Positions 1 to 11,107 are shown, numbered from the stretch's first letter. The stretch: DNA of 64,000 bases from Embiotoca jacksoni (GCA_022577435.1 JAKOON010000058.1:774001-838000); one strand, 5' to 3'. The notes: a model not told the origin generated them from the sequence alone. A program made the numbers and translations.

Positions 1-610
1 TTTATAAACCTCGGAGTGACGCATTTTCTGACCGATTACTCTTTAATCCTTGTACAAATATTACATAATAATACAGGCCCACACTACCTATATGTATATT
101 ACACAAGATCATGATTGAAACACCCACCATCTGGTTACCATGATGTTAGTGACCCTCTATGACTAACAGCTAACCTGTTTTTCACCCAAACTATTGCATG
201 CAATCACTATCTAGCCTTGTGTGTGTGACTTGTCTTGGTATGAGCCAATAAAAAAAAATACAGCACAAAATCACAGTCCTCTTACTGAATTGCATGTGAA
301 ATGCACGTTTACCAGAAAATATAGAATGTATTCTGTTCATCCTGAAAACAATGTGATGGATTATTCTTTTAAAAAGCAGCCATCCAAAGGGTTCTTTAAA
401 TTGACATGTGCCCTTGTGGCAAGTATTAGTGTGTCCTTCTGTGAAGTTGTACACAATTTAGATCTCTAATCCTTCATAAACAGATCCTCTCCCCCCCAAA
501 AATAATAAAGCTTCCATTCTCAAAAATACACTAACTACCAAAACAACTTCCAGTGCTGGAGCTCGGCTTAGAATGAAAACAACTAAAATCCATTACAGTG
601 TTTTGTTTTA
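1..610. other. AT-rich unique sequence, no gene seen
   Basis: Open frames of up to 87 codons occur on both strands near 191-469, but they overlap each other in opposite frames, lack domain-like composition and lack convincing splice sites. I see no repeat family here. Confidence 0.5.
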
Positions 611-1225
611 CAAGGATGGATCAAAATGTTCTAAGAATGTAGAGCAGCTTCATGACGTGCATTAAGAAGTGAGAAGCTATAACTCAACAAGTTAGTCGTT
701 TGATCAACATCAGCACCTGAGGTACACATTTTTTTGCTAACACTGGGATGTGCGCATGAGATGTCATCATGAACCTAAAACTGAAAAAAGTCACGGGGAG
801 ATACATCCAGTGAGTATAGGTGGTGGGGAGCTACCATTGTGTTGTTGCAGGCAAGACACTTGCAAGTTTTTAGCGTGCTGTAAGTGGACACATTGTTATG
901 TTGGAGAACCAAAGTGCCATCGTGCCACAGTCCACGTTGTTTACATCGAATGTTTTCCCTCAGAAGCCTCAGATCATCACAGTAGAACTTGGTGTTGACA
1001 GTCTGACCCTGGGAGAAAAAAATCACAGCGCACAACCCCATGAATGTCGAAGGAACCCACCTGGTTACATTCCTGAGCTGATGCACCTTTTTTCTGTCTT
1101 ATAGAGTAACGTTCTTCCCCTCATTAAATGCAAATACCGCTCAAAACACCTCACCCGGCTCATTAACCTTATTGCAGTAGGTTTTCTGACGTATTTCAGG
1201 GATTTTTGATTTCCCGAGTTTGACA
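611..1225 (-). mobile_element. Decayed mariner-family DNA transposon (copy 1)
   Basis: The minus strand from about 1069 down to 775 reads like the C-terminal catalytic part of a mariner transposase. It has the FYCD-LR-LREN block, an LxLQHNN stretch where mariners have HHDNA, then APHHLYSLDVSPRDFF in the place of the family's PHPPYSPDLAPxDFF. The second catalytic Asp appears changed to Asn (HDN to HNN), and there are stops on either side, so the gene is dead. A left terminus at about 611-640 (AAGGATGGATCAAAATGTTC) and a right terminus at about 1207-1225 (TTTCCCGAGTTTGA) match those of a second copy at 36795-37378. At ~615 bp the element is about half the length of a full mariner, so it is internally deleted. 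Family assignment comes from recognised motifs; exact ends are inferred. Confidence 0.6.
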
Positions 1226-1884
1226 TAAATGTTTACGTGCACTCTCTGCTCAAGTCCACGATGACATCTCACATGCAAACATGCCAAAGTTCACAAAAAG
1301 TTGTGGAACTTAATCGCTGATGTTGTAACTTAGCGTACATACTCACTAAGTTTACAGCTTCCTTATTCTCCATGCATGTCATGGTGCTGTGCTCAGAGTA
1401 GTCTCTGAACTTTTTGACATCTCTTACTAGTTCTTACGATCCAGAAACTATCCTGCTCTGTAGAACAGCAGTTCTGTATTGGTTGAAGCACTTCTGTGTC
1501 CGATGTCTTTCTCTTGTAAAAATGTACTTTGACCAAACTGGTTGTGTTATATTGGGTTTGGCAGAGCTGGGCTGTCTGCCAGACAGTGATGTAATTATAT
1601 TGTTAACAGTCATTTTGTCAGGCACTGTGAGCTATCCGCAGGTCGCAGCCTTTACCTTTCTCACTTTCGGAGATGACATTACATTTGCTCTACCTCGCTC
1701 CGGCTCTCTCGGTCCCGCTCTGTCATCAAAGCGGACACTGAAGTCTTGTGAGGGTGACAGTGACTGCGCCTCCGTTTAAAAGGCATTCGACTTGTAACTT
1801 TCACTGCTGTCCTCTCTATTTGTGTATCTCTTTGTCCCGGTAACATTAAATTTGCCTCCACCTTTAGGTCACCGTTGTCAGTTA
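1226..1884. other. Unique sequence, no gene seen
   Basis: A 121-codon open frame on the plus strand (1414-1779) has no recognisable domain or codon pattern and is opposed by open frames on the other strand. I see no repeat family. Confidence 0.4.
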
Positions 1885-1914
1885 GATATATATATATATA
1901 TATATATTTTTTTT
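1885..1914. repeat. (AT)n followed by T-run
   Basis: About eleven AT units run directly into eight T residues. It is a simple AT microsatellite. Confidence 0.9.
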
Positions 1915-2939
1915 ATCTCTGAGGTGCAACACTTGCTAACCTTTCTCTTTTTCTTCTGTAGTGTGATAACAGCAGTTCCTCCCTGTCAAACTGATGGCAA
2001 CCCATTGAACAGTACATCTAATTACCTTCTAATTCTAACCACATTTCTATTGTGTACCGTTTATGAATCACTCTCTCTTTTACACACAAGTTGTTTCTGA
2101 CATTATCAATGAATAACCTCCATCTGTAAACTGCAAGCTATATGCAATCAAGACGACATCTAAAAAATAACAAAAGAAACCAATTCAATTACTAATACTC
2201 TTCAGTTAACCTATATTGAGTAATAATAAATGGCCAGGCACAGATCTAGAAACAAAGAAGAAGCAATCACGCCTTTCAGATTGCCACGCAGTCGTAGGTC
2301 AAACAGAGGAAAACAAATAAGTGGTAATCGATATTTTTGACAAGTCAGGCGTATGTGTGTAGGAGTATGCAGTTTGGACAGTCAGACAATAATACATGCA
2401 GAAATCTCACCATAACTCAACATTAAACCCCATAAGGAAAAAAATGAGAACAAAGACTCCCATGTCGGGACGTTGCGAGAAGTCAATGTCCAAATTCCCA
2501 AAATATGATTTGTTTTTCTAGTCATAGAGGCTAACGTCAGCATGTCTGGCCTTACGTAGCAATAGTTCATGACGTGAGCGCGGTGTTGCACATTAGGTTA
2601 GTAAGCTACCATCATTACAGTACTGTATGTCCATTTATGATGCTCAGCTTGTTGGGTAAAGATTATGTTTAAAGATATTAATTTGTTTGACTATTTGTGG
2701 TCTCACATTTGGTATGGAGAATCATACAATGTCAATGGTATTGCTATTGACAACCAAATTTCTGGCATTTTTGTAGCCACTTTGGGTCAGCACAAAGGGA
2801 AGTACAGTGGATGTTTGGAGCTGAAAACAGCTGAAAATGCTGATGAAAGTGAACCACAACAGTGAAGTCACAGACCTGAAAACTAGTGACGTCAAAAGAA
2901 AGGCTAAACCTTTGTCGAACTGAGGGGAAATACGTTGCA
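1915..2939. other. AT-rich unique sequence with one splice-acceptor-like site
   Basis: A TGCTAAC branch-point-like motif, a pyrimidine run and CTGTAG end at 1961, resembling a 3' splice site on the plus strand. The frame that follows has no donor and no recognisable protein. Otherwise nothing is evident. Confidence 0.35.
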
Positions 2940-3988
2940 CAATCTCTCATTTACAAAAATATTCAGGCTCTCAACTCAATTCTTTCGATAAGCCCCTTTG
3001 GCAGCAGTTACAGGTCTGAGTCTTCTTGGGTAAAGTCTCTAAAAGCTTTGAACACCTGGATTTGGGCAGTTTATCCATTCTTCCAGGCAGATCCACTAAA
3101 GCTCCGTCGAATTGGATGGAAACTATCTGTGAAGGGCCATCTTCATGCTTCTCCACTGATGTTTTGTTGGGTTTAAGTCTGGGTTTTGGCTGGGCCAATC
3201 AAGGCTGTCAGTGACTTGTCCTGACACCACTCCAGCTCTATCTTGGCTGTTGGGTCATTGAAATTACAGAGAGGTGATTTTTCATCCCCAGTCACAGGTC
3301 TGCTCTCTTGAGCATTTCTTTCTTTGAGTATGTCTTTGTACTTGGTTGCATTTACCTTCCCTTCAATTTAGACCACTCTTCCTGTCCCTACCGTAAACAG
3401 GCACTGACATGGCATGATGATACCAATTCCATGCTTAACTGTAGGGTATCATCCAGTGGATGAGCAGTGCCTGCTCTTCAACAGGCAGATTGCTTGGAAG
3501 TCTGCCCAAAGAGAGCTTTTTGACTCATCAGATGATTGAATCTTTTTCCTTTTTCCATGCTCTCAGAGTTAAAATTCAGTTTGGTGAACTCTAAGTGGGC
3601 TGTCAGAGGTCTTTTACTCAGTGTGACTTCCGTCTAGCTATTTCTACAGCAAAGGCCTGATTGATGGAGTACTGCCGAGACGGTTGTCCTTTCGACAGCT
3701 TAAATACACAGGTAAGAGCCTACGTCTTTCTGTACAATCCATTCAATCATGGATGTGAGGTGTCCTCACAAGAGGACTGCAGTCGAGTTTCAGACACATC
3801 TCAAAAATAACAAAAAAGCTACCGGAATGCATCTGGCAACAAACTACAAGCTGTGAATAGTTATGTAAATGACAGGTCAATTTGCAATACATTTCTTTGT
3901 CGTTATAGGTCAGTGAAATAAGATTGATGGAAAATTCCAGTTTTAAGGGGTCTGAATAGTTTCTAAAGCAACTGTTGGTCGCTGTGAT
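2940..3988 (-). mobile_element. Decayed Tc1-like transposon with degraded transposase
   Basis: On the minus strand, 3200-2985 encodes a recognisable Tc1 transposase C-terminus: WPSQNPDLNPTKHQW, corresponding to the family motif WPSQSPDLNPIEHLW with the last catalytic region, then MALHRQFPSNSTEL and EEWxNCPNPGVQ. Upstream parts extend to about 3700 as broken reading frame. Terminal inverted repeats can be paired: the left end carries TTTACAAAAATATTCAGGCT near 2950, and the right end carries AAGGGGTCTGAATAGTTTCT near 3947-3966. Numerous frameshifts and stops show it is inactive. It is close to the ~1.1-1.6 kb expected for a Tc1 element. It abuts, and appears to interrupt, the Ig-like coding remnant at 3989-4368. 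Confidence 0.8.
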
Positions 3989-4368
3989 GCTAAAATGTTG
4001 TCCATGAAAAAAGGCAGCAAAGGAAAGACATTTGTAAGGTTTGGAAGTGTTCACATCTGATTCTATAACCACACCAGTGATGCTGAGTGAATTTACAAAA
4101 TATGCATTAGAGGTTTTCCTTTTCTGAAGCACGGCTCGGTATATTCAACCGCTCCTCTGGTAAGATGTGGATTCAGAGATGAAAACATAAAATGCAGTCG
4201 TTATTCTCACCAGGTTTATCTCAGCGTAACAGTCAAAGGTATAAGCCACTGTGACATCCTTCAGAGCAGCAGGTTTTTTTATCATTAGGATTTGGAAATC
4301 CCAATTTGGTGTTCCGTTATCGTTGCCTTCATATTTTTTCTGATTTGTCAAAGTAGCTTCAATGTAAA
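3989..4368 (-). pseudogene. Broken immunoglobulin-like exon remnant, cut by Tc1
   Basis: The minus strand of this segment is unusually protein-like. Reading begins after an acceptor-like TTTTGCAG (AG at 4369-4370). It has an FDCYAEINL stretch like an Ig B-strand cysteine, and later SLSITGVVIESD then KPYKC like an Ig E-F region and second cysteine. In one continuous frame there is a single stop (TGA, near 4152) and the two cysteines are about 65 residues apart, which suits an Ig domain. Alternatively an 87-nt intron (GTGAGA at 4210 to TTCAG at 4124) removes the stop and keeps the frame. The pattern resembles the third Ig domain of interleukin-1-receptor-type proteins, but this is a weak inference from motif spacing. 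The frame runs directly into the Tc1 terminus at about 3988, so the gene piece is truncated. No other exon is recognised nearby. Confidence 0.35.
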
Positions 4369-4384
4369 CTGCAAAATCCCTCAC

Positions 4385-4701
4385 TAGTAACTAAATGCTT
4401 TCTTTTTAAAATAGGTCATCATGTTCCTGTTTTTCTTTCAAATGCCCTTTAGGATTCGTGTGACTAAAAACGCATCATTAAGTATTCAATGTGACATTTT
4501 TTTTAGTAAGATATTACAGCTGTTGCTCTGCTGACCTTTCGGCCTGTCTCTCACCATGCATTCACACTCAGCATAAACATCATTCAACCACAGGCCTTAA
4601 TTCCATTAATTGAAAAATAAAGTAAGGAATGAGTATGACTTCTATTCTCTGTGCTTTTTGTATATTTGTTCCCACCATGTGAGGTGTTTTTACCCACAGA
4701 A

Positions 4702-4753
<52 letters not shown>

Positions 4754-5019
4754 CCCACTGCATCTTCAAACCCAGTAGATACAAACTCCCAGTGTAATCT
4801 CATTTTAGACAATGTTGTGCAGAAATATTTGCACCATAATTGCCTGGTATTTAATAATCTCTCCAGAGTAATTATGTCCTACATGAACACAAATTCACAC
4901 AAATATACACCCACTTATAGCTCAAAAATATGCTCATATTCTCTCAGAATCACACAGTAAAGAGTGTACGCAACATAAGCATGCACCGGGTTCCTCAGTA
5001 ATGCACTTTTTCTCATATA
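4385..5019. other. Unique sequence around a (CA)n array
   Basis: Apart from the dinucleotide array at 4706-4751 I see no gene or repeat. The open frames here are created by the CA array. Confidence 0.5.
4706..4751. repeat. (AC)n microsatellite, ~23 units
   Basis: An uninterrupted AC array of about 46 bp lies between ATGAAA and AGTCCC. Confidence 0.97.
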
Positions 5020-5652
5020 CAGTTACTGTCTTTTTGAAACATCCACTCATTCCATTTTTTTTTCTTTCTACAATTTTACTACAATGTAGAACAAAACTGA
5101 AGACTTAAAACCTACAAAATAACAGGTATTGAATTATGTTCTAAACAGGATAATTTAATTTGAAAAAAGCCAACAGTTTGACTTGATAAAAACTTTGTTC
5201 ATCAACTGTTGGGGAGAGATGATGTGAATCAGGCCTTCATGGTGGAACTGCTGCAAAGAAACCACGACCGATGTTGGACCAAACATAAGAAGGTAACTAC
5301 TTCAGCCAATGAACACAAGAAATGGACATTAGATGACAGAAATGTGTACCTAAACCAAAATGGTTTGGGATGAGTTGGACTGCAGAGTAAAGGAAAAGAA
5401 GCCAACAAGGGCTCAGAATATATGTGGGAACTCTTTCAAGACTTCAAGAGCAGCATTTCAGCTGACTCATGAAAATATCATCAAAGTAAACCAGGTAAGA
5501 GGTTTACAGGTTTAACAGGCTTACTTTATAATCCCATGTGTGTTACATCATATGTATATGTTTAATGTCTTAATTATCTTTCTACAATGTATAAAATAAC
5601 TAAAATAAAGACAAATATTTGAATGGGTAGTAAACTTTTGACTGATGTGTAC
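5020..5652 (+). mobile_element. Internally deleted Tc1-like transposon
   Basis: Both ends match the Tc1-like family common in salmonids and other teleosts. The left end has TACAGTTACTGTCTTTTTGA and a TTCTACAATTTTACTACAATG segment; the right end is the inverted counterpart, with TTTCTACAATGTATAAAATA and AAACTTTTGACTGATGTGTA. Inside, plus-strand remnants of the transposase gene survive: GAATCAGGCCTTCATGGTGG and GCAAAGAAACCACGACC from the N-terminal half, then a jump to ATGGTTTGGGATGAGTTGGA and GTGGGAACTCTTTCAAGAC from the C-terminal half. About two thirds of the gene, including the first two catalytic Asp regions, is missing, so this is a non-autonomous relic. Confidence 0.85.
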
Positions 5653-7370
5653 AAACCAAAGTACCAGACAGGGCAATCCGTTTTTGCTGACAAGAATTCT
5701 CTCAGTTGGAGAAATATTTATGCATTCGCCCACACAATCTTGATTTCTCACTGACACACACACACACACGTTTAAAAAAAAATCCTGTGTGTGTCGGACC
5801 TGCTACGTGTAAGGCTCCTATCCTGACTTTAGTAGCGCATCGTTCAACCCTAAGACTAACGCTACACTTCCTCTGCCTTTTTGCAGCTTGCTCATTCACA
5901 ATTTATTCACTATACAGACACCAACAACTTCAGTCCAGACGCTGAATTCAGTCCATCTGTGTTACAGCGTCCCAGATAGATGGATTATCATTACACAGAA
6001 GCCCAAAACAGATCGCTGTTTAGAATTGAACAAGAATCAGGGTGTAAATGAGAAAACATGAGCACGAGAGAAAACAAGCAATCTTTGGCTGCCACACGAA
6101 GTCTCAGCGAACTCACTGAAACACTTTACCATCTCTCCTGTGGCAGCTTCTTGCAGTTTTGCTCTTTTCAAATTTAAATTACACGGTCATCAAACTTTCT
6201 TGTTTTTCCACAAACAACACTTAAAAAACAACAACATTATGAATCAATTACCAAAATAGAATAGTCAATTATTTGATATTAAAATGTCACTCACAGCTAT
6301 TCAAAATGATAATTTTATTGTGAAGAAACAAGAGAAACATTAACTGTTAGAGCCATATTTTGTGTTGATGACAAATCATATTAGAATTTGCTTATTTACT
6401 GAGGTAATTTAAATATTTCTTTTGACTTATGAAATAAGATTAAATGCATATGCTGAATTAATTAGTATGTATTAGTTGTGATTGACAAGATGATTGCCAG
6501 CTGATTATCAGCTGTGATAGGGGAGAAGGGGCACTGAGTGTTTTGTTCTTCTTCACCAAGCATGGAGGAAACGTGAGGAAGGGGCATCGGTACAGTCTTT
6601 GACCTCACGTTACAACGAGAATGTTTTGTAAACTTTTTTTTATTAATGTGAGAATAAACGAAACAACTGAACCGGCGACTGCAGCGTTATGATTTGGAGC
6701 AGTTTAACGTGAGTCAAGCGGAGCCCCTATTAAGATGGCACAGATTAAATGAAAAGGACACGGCCATCACATTAACAGAAGAGAATTGGAAGCCTCAACC
6801 AAACCCCGCCATCAGCTCTTCTCTTGTTCTGTACCACCTTCACTTATACAATCTGAAGATTTAACAGACCAAAGTCATTGAGGTAAATACTAAATGCAAT
6901 ATTTGCATGTAGGCACTAATGACAAATGTGAAAACAACAAGTCGCCTGCTTAAATAATAATCTACCGTGTGATGAGAGGATTAACCCTTTCCACCCTGGA
7001 TGCTACCGGGACCAGGCCACATCTGTTATTAAGAGGCAATAAAACATAATGTTTAGAAGGTTGACGAGGACGGCACATTCCCCCGAAGAGGTCGTCCAGT
7101 ACTACTGCCACCAAAATGTATGTGCTTCATGTCTGTTGTTGACAATTCGATATAACTGCAGTTGACAATTTTTAAAACAGGTTCAATGATATCAGTGTCA
7201 TAGAGTCGTCGTTATAAGGCCGTTTCAGTTTTGATTAGGCGGAAGACAAAATGTCGATTACTGGGGGTTTTCAGATCTAATTATGGCCTGGTGATGGGGA
7301 CAATTACACACATTTTATGTACTGCAAGCCCTCTGGGACAGCAGCATATTCATTCATTGCAGTGTGACAG
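5653..7370. other. AT-rich unique sequence, no gene seen
   Basis: A short (CA)n at 5754-5769 is the only simple repeat. A CG-richer patch at about 6660-6850 has no recognisable protein. A TTAACCCTTTCCACCCTGG string at 6982 recurs at 52788, but flanks do not extend the match. Confidence 0.45.
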
Positions 7371-7401
7371 TTTTTTTTATTTTTTTTTTTTTTTTTTTTT
7401 T
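7371..7401. repeat. T-rich homopolymer tract
   Basis: T8-A-T22, a run of 31 bp interrupted by one A. It may be the poly(A) relic of a minus-strand retrocopy, but no body is recognised. Confidence 0.9.
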
Positions 7402-7600
7402 ATTAATTGAGGTATGTCTTAATTTCCCCCCAAACAAACTGTATGAAAAGATCCAATAAGCAGTCAGGTTTGATAAGAGGATTTTGGAACTGGATTCAGA
7501 TCTGATGAAATGCTATCAAACTCCATCCCAGCGTAGATTCCACTGAATCGCAGGTCTCTGCTACAGCAACTGCAAACTGCACATTCCCTTCTGTTCCCTC

Positions 7601-7602
<2 letters not shown>

Positions 7603-7642
<40 letters not shown>
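7603..7642. repeat. (GT)n microsatellite, ~20 units
   Basis: A pure GT array follows CCTCCA and ends at CCAGATT. Confidence 0.97.
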
Positions 7643-7644
<2 letters not shown>

Positions 7645-8280
7645 AGATTTAATTTTTTTTTTGTGTGTGTGCGCCTTTTCACTGTCTTGAGGAAGACTGC
7701 CTCGCTAAGAAGTGCTAAAAGCTCCTAATGCAACGGTGACAGGTTGTTTGGTGCATCTGTGTGTGTTCTGCTTCCCAGCAACATACTGTCACACTGCTGC
7801 CCACCAAGCGCGCTACATGTCACAACCACTTTCCTCCTGACTCATCACGCGCTGACTCAAGCACGCACTTTGGAGCCGTCGCTATCGAGCTCCCACACAG
7901 TTCAAAATCGTGACCGCGTTCTCCACTAATCTTATGTCACACAAAGACGGTTGTGCACACACGGCCTGCAATCAAGGGAGGAATCACGCAGACTGATTGA
8001 TTGCTGCAAGGTCAAAGAGGGAGGTGAGGAGGGGTAGAGAGACAGAGGGAGAAAGACAGAGGGGAGTGGTTCGTTGCCATCTCTCCCTCTGTGTCATTAC
8101 TGGGTGATTATGGTGGTAATGACCCTGTAACTCTAACACCTGGCAACTTTACATACACACCGTCTTCTCACTCTCCCTTTTCCTCCTTTTATCTCATTCG
8201 TACCTGTGGGGAGCGGTGACCTAAATCAGTGAGACTCCAAATAAGGGTCACAGATAGAGTTCACCCTCATCACTTACATA
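7643..8280. other. Unique sequence, no gene seen
   Basis: A purine-rich GAGGGAG/GACAGAGG stretch lies at about 8018-8068. No gene, splice pattern or known repeat is evident. Confidence 0.45.
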
Positions 8281-8777
8281 AGACTATGTTCAGACTGCCA
8301 GCGCAAATCTGAGTTTGATCATATCCACATTTGAAACCACATTTGGAGGTGGTTTGAAATTCAATTCCAATCAGATTTCTACAGATGTGTCTCAGACTGG
8401 ACGCTCCGCTGGCTCAGATCACATTTCTTGCGTCGTTCGCAACGTGACACACAACGACAACGTCATTTTCAGAGAAACAGAGTGAGCAGTATCTCTGCTA
8501 GCGCTATCAGAGCACTATCAGAAAGTGTAGATGTTCATGCTGTATCGTGGACAATGATAACAACAGTCCTCTGCCAGAAGCTGAAATATACTGGTCACTG
8601 ACACATCATCAGCTTTGTATGAGTATACGTCGTTACCACAGCAACGCATGCAGATAGGTCAGTGATGTCTGGAAACACCAAATTGTATCTGTCACTTGGA
8701 AATATCAGTCTGTCCTAAAGATGTGATTTGAGAAAAAAAAAAAAAAATCAGATTTATCTGCAGTCTGAACAAAGACT
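8281..8777. mobile_element. MITE with terminal inverted repeats, PIF/Harbinger-like
   Basis: The left end GACTATGTTCAGACTG (from 8282) is the inverted counterpart of the right end, whose reverse complement is GTCTTTGTTCAGACTG (ending 8776). The similarity continues inward as an AAATCTGA block on both sides. The trinucleotide TAA flanks both ends (8279-8281 and 8777-8779), which fits the 3-bp TWA target duplication of PIF/Harbinger elements. There is no coding capacity in the ~495 bp, so it is non-autonomous. An A15 run lies next to the right terminus. The superfamily call rests on the target duplication and the GTTCAGACTG-type terminus and is an inference. Confidence 0.7.
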
Positions 8778-9189
8778 AACAGTTCTTTAATTAAACACCT
8801 ACATTTACCCAGAAACCTTTGGAATTGAAGGTGGCTCTATTCTAGGATTTAAAACAGCTTTGTATTTGTCATTCATTGTAATTCATAGCAAAAATAAATA
8901 AATCTGCTGGTAATTCAAGATTATGGTAGTTTGACAAAATTGGTATAAAAATGTGTGGAGTGGATGCGAGCGACTGTGAATGAAAGTGAGGCACCACTTT
9001 TGCAAGAAAAGAATACCGCACTGCTCAGCAAACACCTTCCTTGGGCAAATGACAGTACAACTGACTGAGTTGCAAGTCCACTAAGAAGTAAAAGATGGGA
9101 CAAGTGTGTCTGAATTCAGCCAATACACATTCTAGGTTATTGTTCAGCAGAGACTGGCGTCCTGTGTGAAATCTTCTTCTTGTTCTTTA
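8778..9189. other. Unique sequence, no gene seen
   Basis: No reading frame or splice pattern stands out. Part of it may belong to the Tc1 relic that ends at 9253, but I cannot match it to a transposase. Confidence 0.4.
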
Positions 9190-9253
9190 ATGCAGGAAAT
9201 GAAGAAAAACCCATGAATGAGTAGCTGTGTTCAAACTTTTGACTGGTACTGGA
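9190..9253 (+). mobile_element. Right terminus of a Tc1-like transposon
   Basis: GAAGAAAAACCCATGAATGA followed by GTTCAAACTTTTGACTGGTA is the typical right inverted-repeat end of the same Tc1-like family as the copy at 5020-5652. I could not find a matching left end within the preceding 500 bp, so this is a solo end or a heavily decayed copy. Confidence 0.65.
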
Positions 9254-9339
9254 TGGGTCCTTTGCTACAGTATGTTATAGCTCCTCTATGCGTAACCACT
9301 AATACCATGAGCTAAAACTATATAAGCAATTGACATAAT

Positions 9340-9560
9340 TATCTCATAACAGCAGCACATGTCAAGGTCTGGCAAATGTTAGACGTTAAGTGAAACATCA
9401 GTTCTCGTATAGTCGGCATGTTGGAGCAATGGACAGATATAAAGATCTGAGGGACTTTGACAAGAAACTCCAAGGCTTGTGGGTTACTTTCAGTCAGCAG
9501 TGATGACTCCCAACTGACAGTGGCCCAAGGAGGGAAGTGTATTGTTGCATATTTTTGCAT
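9340..9560 (+). mobile_element. 5' fragment of a second Tc1-like family
   Basis: GAAACATCAGTTCTCGTATA, then GGAGCAATGGACAGATATAA and CTGAGGGACTTTGACAAG match the start of a different teleost Tc1-like transposase gene. The encoded start MDRYKDLRDFDK resembles that family's MDSYKDLSDFDK. After that point a deletion brings in CAAGGCTTGTGGGTTACTTT and later CAGTGGCCCAAGGAGGG, both from the N-terminal DNA-binding region. Stops follow soon after, so only a remnant of about 220 bp remains. Confidence 0.65.
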
Positions 9561-10799
9561 CCTAGATTTGCCAAACACATTTTTTTATTCTATCTTCATC
9601 ATCACAAAACAACAACTGGAAAGGAGAAAAATTAGGGAAAATGAATAAGCCTGAAGGTGGCCTAAACAAAATTAGATCAGAGGAACTGAGTGAGACAAAT
9701 ATATTACAAGAACGTGGGTGAATTATTAGTTATTACTTGGAAACATTATTAAAGCAGATAAACAAAGACAGAATATGAATTCTAACACTCACTGTGAGTT
9801 TACCTACCAATTATTTACTCAAAAAAGAATGTAAATGATGGACAATGCAGAATGACAGTGGTTATTTTATTTTATTTTTTTTTTTTACAGTGGACACATT
9901 ATGTAAATGTGTGATTTGTAAAATATTTGCACATGGTAACTACAGTATAGTTAAAGGGACATTGCACCAGTTAATACTTCATTTAAAGCTGAAGTACAGT
10001 TTACTGCTGAGTCAGGACCATCTCAGCCTCGTCTTGGGGCCTACACATCTTTACAGCCATTACAAACCGTCCGTGTGGAGTTAGAAAGACAGTGGTTTGC
10101 CAGGCAGGGAGGGATGGTCTGACAAAAGACACTATCAAATTGAATTATGGGAAGAGAAGGGTCTGGTGTTTTCAAGCTTGAATCACCTGTGGGACTAAAA
10201 GCCGAGACATCCCAGCCTCTGCTTCACTGATATGATCAATTCTTCTTCTGATTCGTCTCTTGCAAGTTTCCCAACTTTGTGGAAGTGCACTGCTGAGTCA
10301 GTGAAGCACATATTTAAGGATGGGAAAATGTTGTGGCTATGGATAAAACACAGTAAGGTTAAGGTAGGATTGAGGTTAGGGAATTTAAAAACCCGGACTG
10401 CAGGTTGGAGAAATGTCGGTGAGCAATAATTGCAGGTATGTGACGTCTTTGACAATCAGAGGTGCAACGCTGTCACGATCACCTCCGCAGAGCTTGCTAA
10501 AGAAAATGGTTGTAAATTGGGCCTTAGGGCATGAATTGTGCAGTATAGGAGCGTAATTCACAGGGCTGCAACAGGAAGTGGAAAAAACAAAAAACAAGCC
10601 TCTCGTAACTGTTAAATGTTACACCAGCTTTAGATATTTTTTAAATGTAAGAGCATTTTAATATTTGTACCAAGTATTAGAGAGCATTCAGACATTCCGC
10701 TGAACATTTTCACGGAGTCATAATCACTAAAAGCCTCTCTAAATTAAGCTCCCATTACTTCACTGAAGAGACTAATGGTTGGGCGAATATAGCTTAGTG

Positions 10800-10803
<4 letters not shown>
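9561..10803. other. AT-rich unique sequence, no gene seen
   Basis: Short open frames at 10195-10597 overlap on both strands and show no domain. A GGTTAAGG/GGTTAGGG-like string at 10358-10380 is a decayed simple repeat. Confidence 0.45.

Positions 10804-10833
<30 letters not shown>
10804..10833. repeat. (TG)n microsatellite, ~15 units
   Basis: Pure TG array, first of five arrays within 1 kb. Confidence 0.97.
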
Positions 10834-10834
<1 letters not shown>

Positions 10835-10922
10835 TTTGTTTATTTGTCAGATTTTGCATTTGTGCCATACGCTGATTCTCTGTCTCATGTTGAAACATCT
10901 CAATTATGCCTCCTCACTCTGA

Positions 10923-10923
<1 letters not shown>

Positions 10924-10997
<74 letters not shown>

Positions 10998-11016
10998 TGT
11001 GTGTGTGTGTGTGTGT
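10924..11016. repeat. Compound (GT)n(GTGC)n(GT)n microsatellite
   Basis: A GT array passes into about seven GTGC units and back into GT, giving 93 bp of strictly alternating purine-pyrimidine sequence. Such sequence is prone to left-handed Z-DNA. The GTGC block probably arose from one T-to-C change spread by slippage. Confidence 0.97.
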
Positions 11017-11105
11017 CTGCTGGTGTTATGTGAGATCCATTATGCCCCTGGTTTGTCAAGGAACACAGAGGCAGGGCTCAGTGCCAAAACTGAGACCTAT
11101 CAAGT

Positions 11106-11107
<2 letters not shown>

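Noticed and set aside
1932..2100. Excellent splice acceptor (TGCTAAC, pyrimidine run, CTGTAG) at 1961
   Set aside because: The 46-codon frame that follows has no donor, no domain and no partner exon; such sites are common in long introns.
4610..4960. Open frames spanning (CA)n arrays, here and at 7464, 10844, 11445, 17583, 21316 and 34207
   Set aside because: Dinucleotide arrays lack stops in several frames and create spurious Thr-His or Cys-Val polymers; flanks show no coding features.
6982..7000. TTAACCCTTTCCACCCTGG shared with 52788-52806
   Set aside because: The match does not extend into the flanks, so a shared repeat family is not supported.
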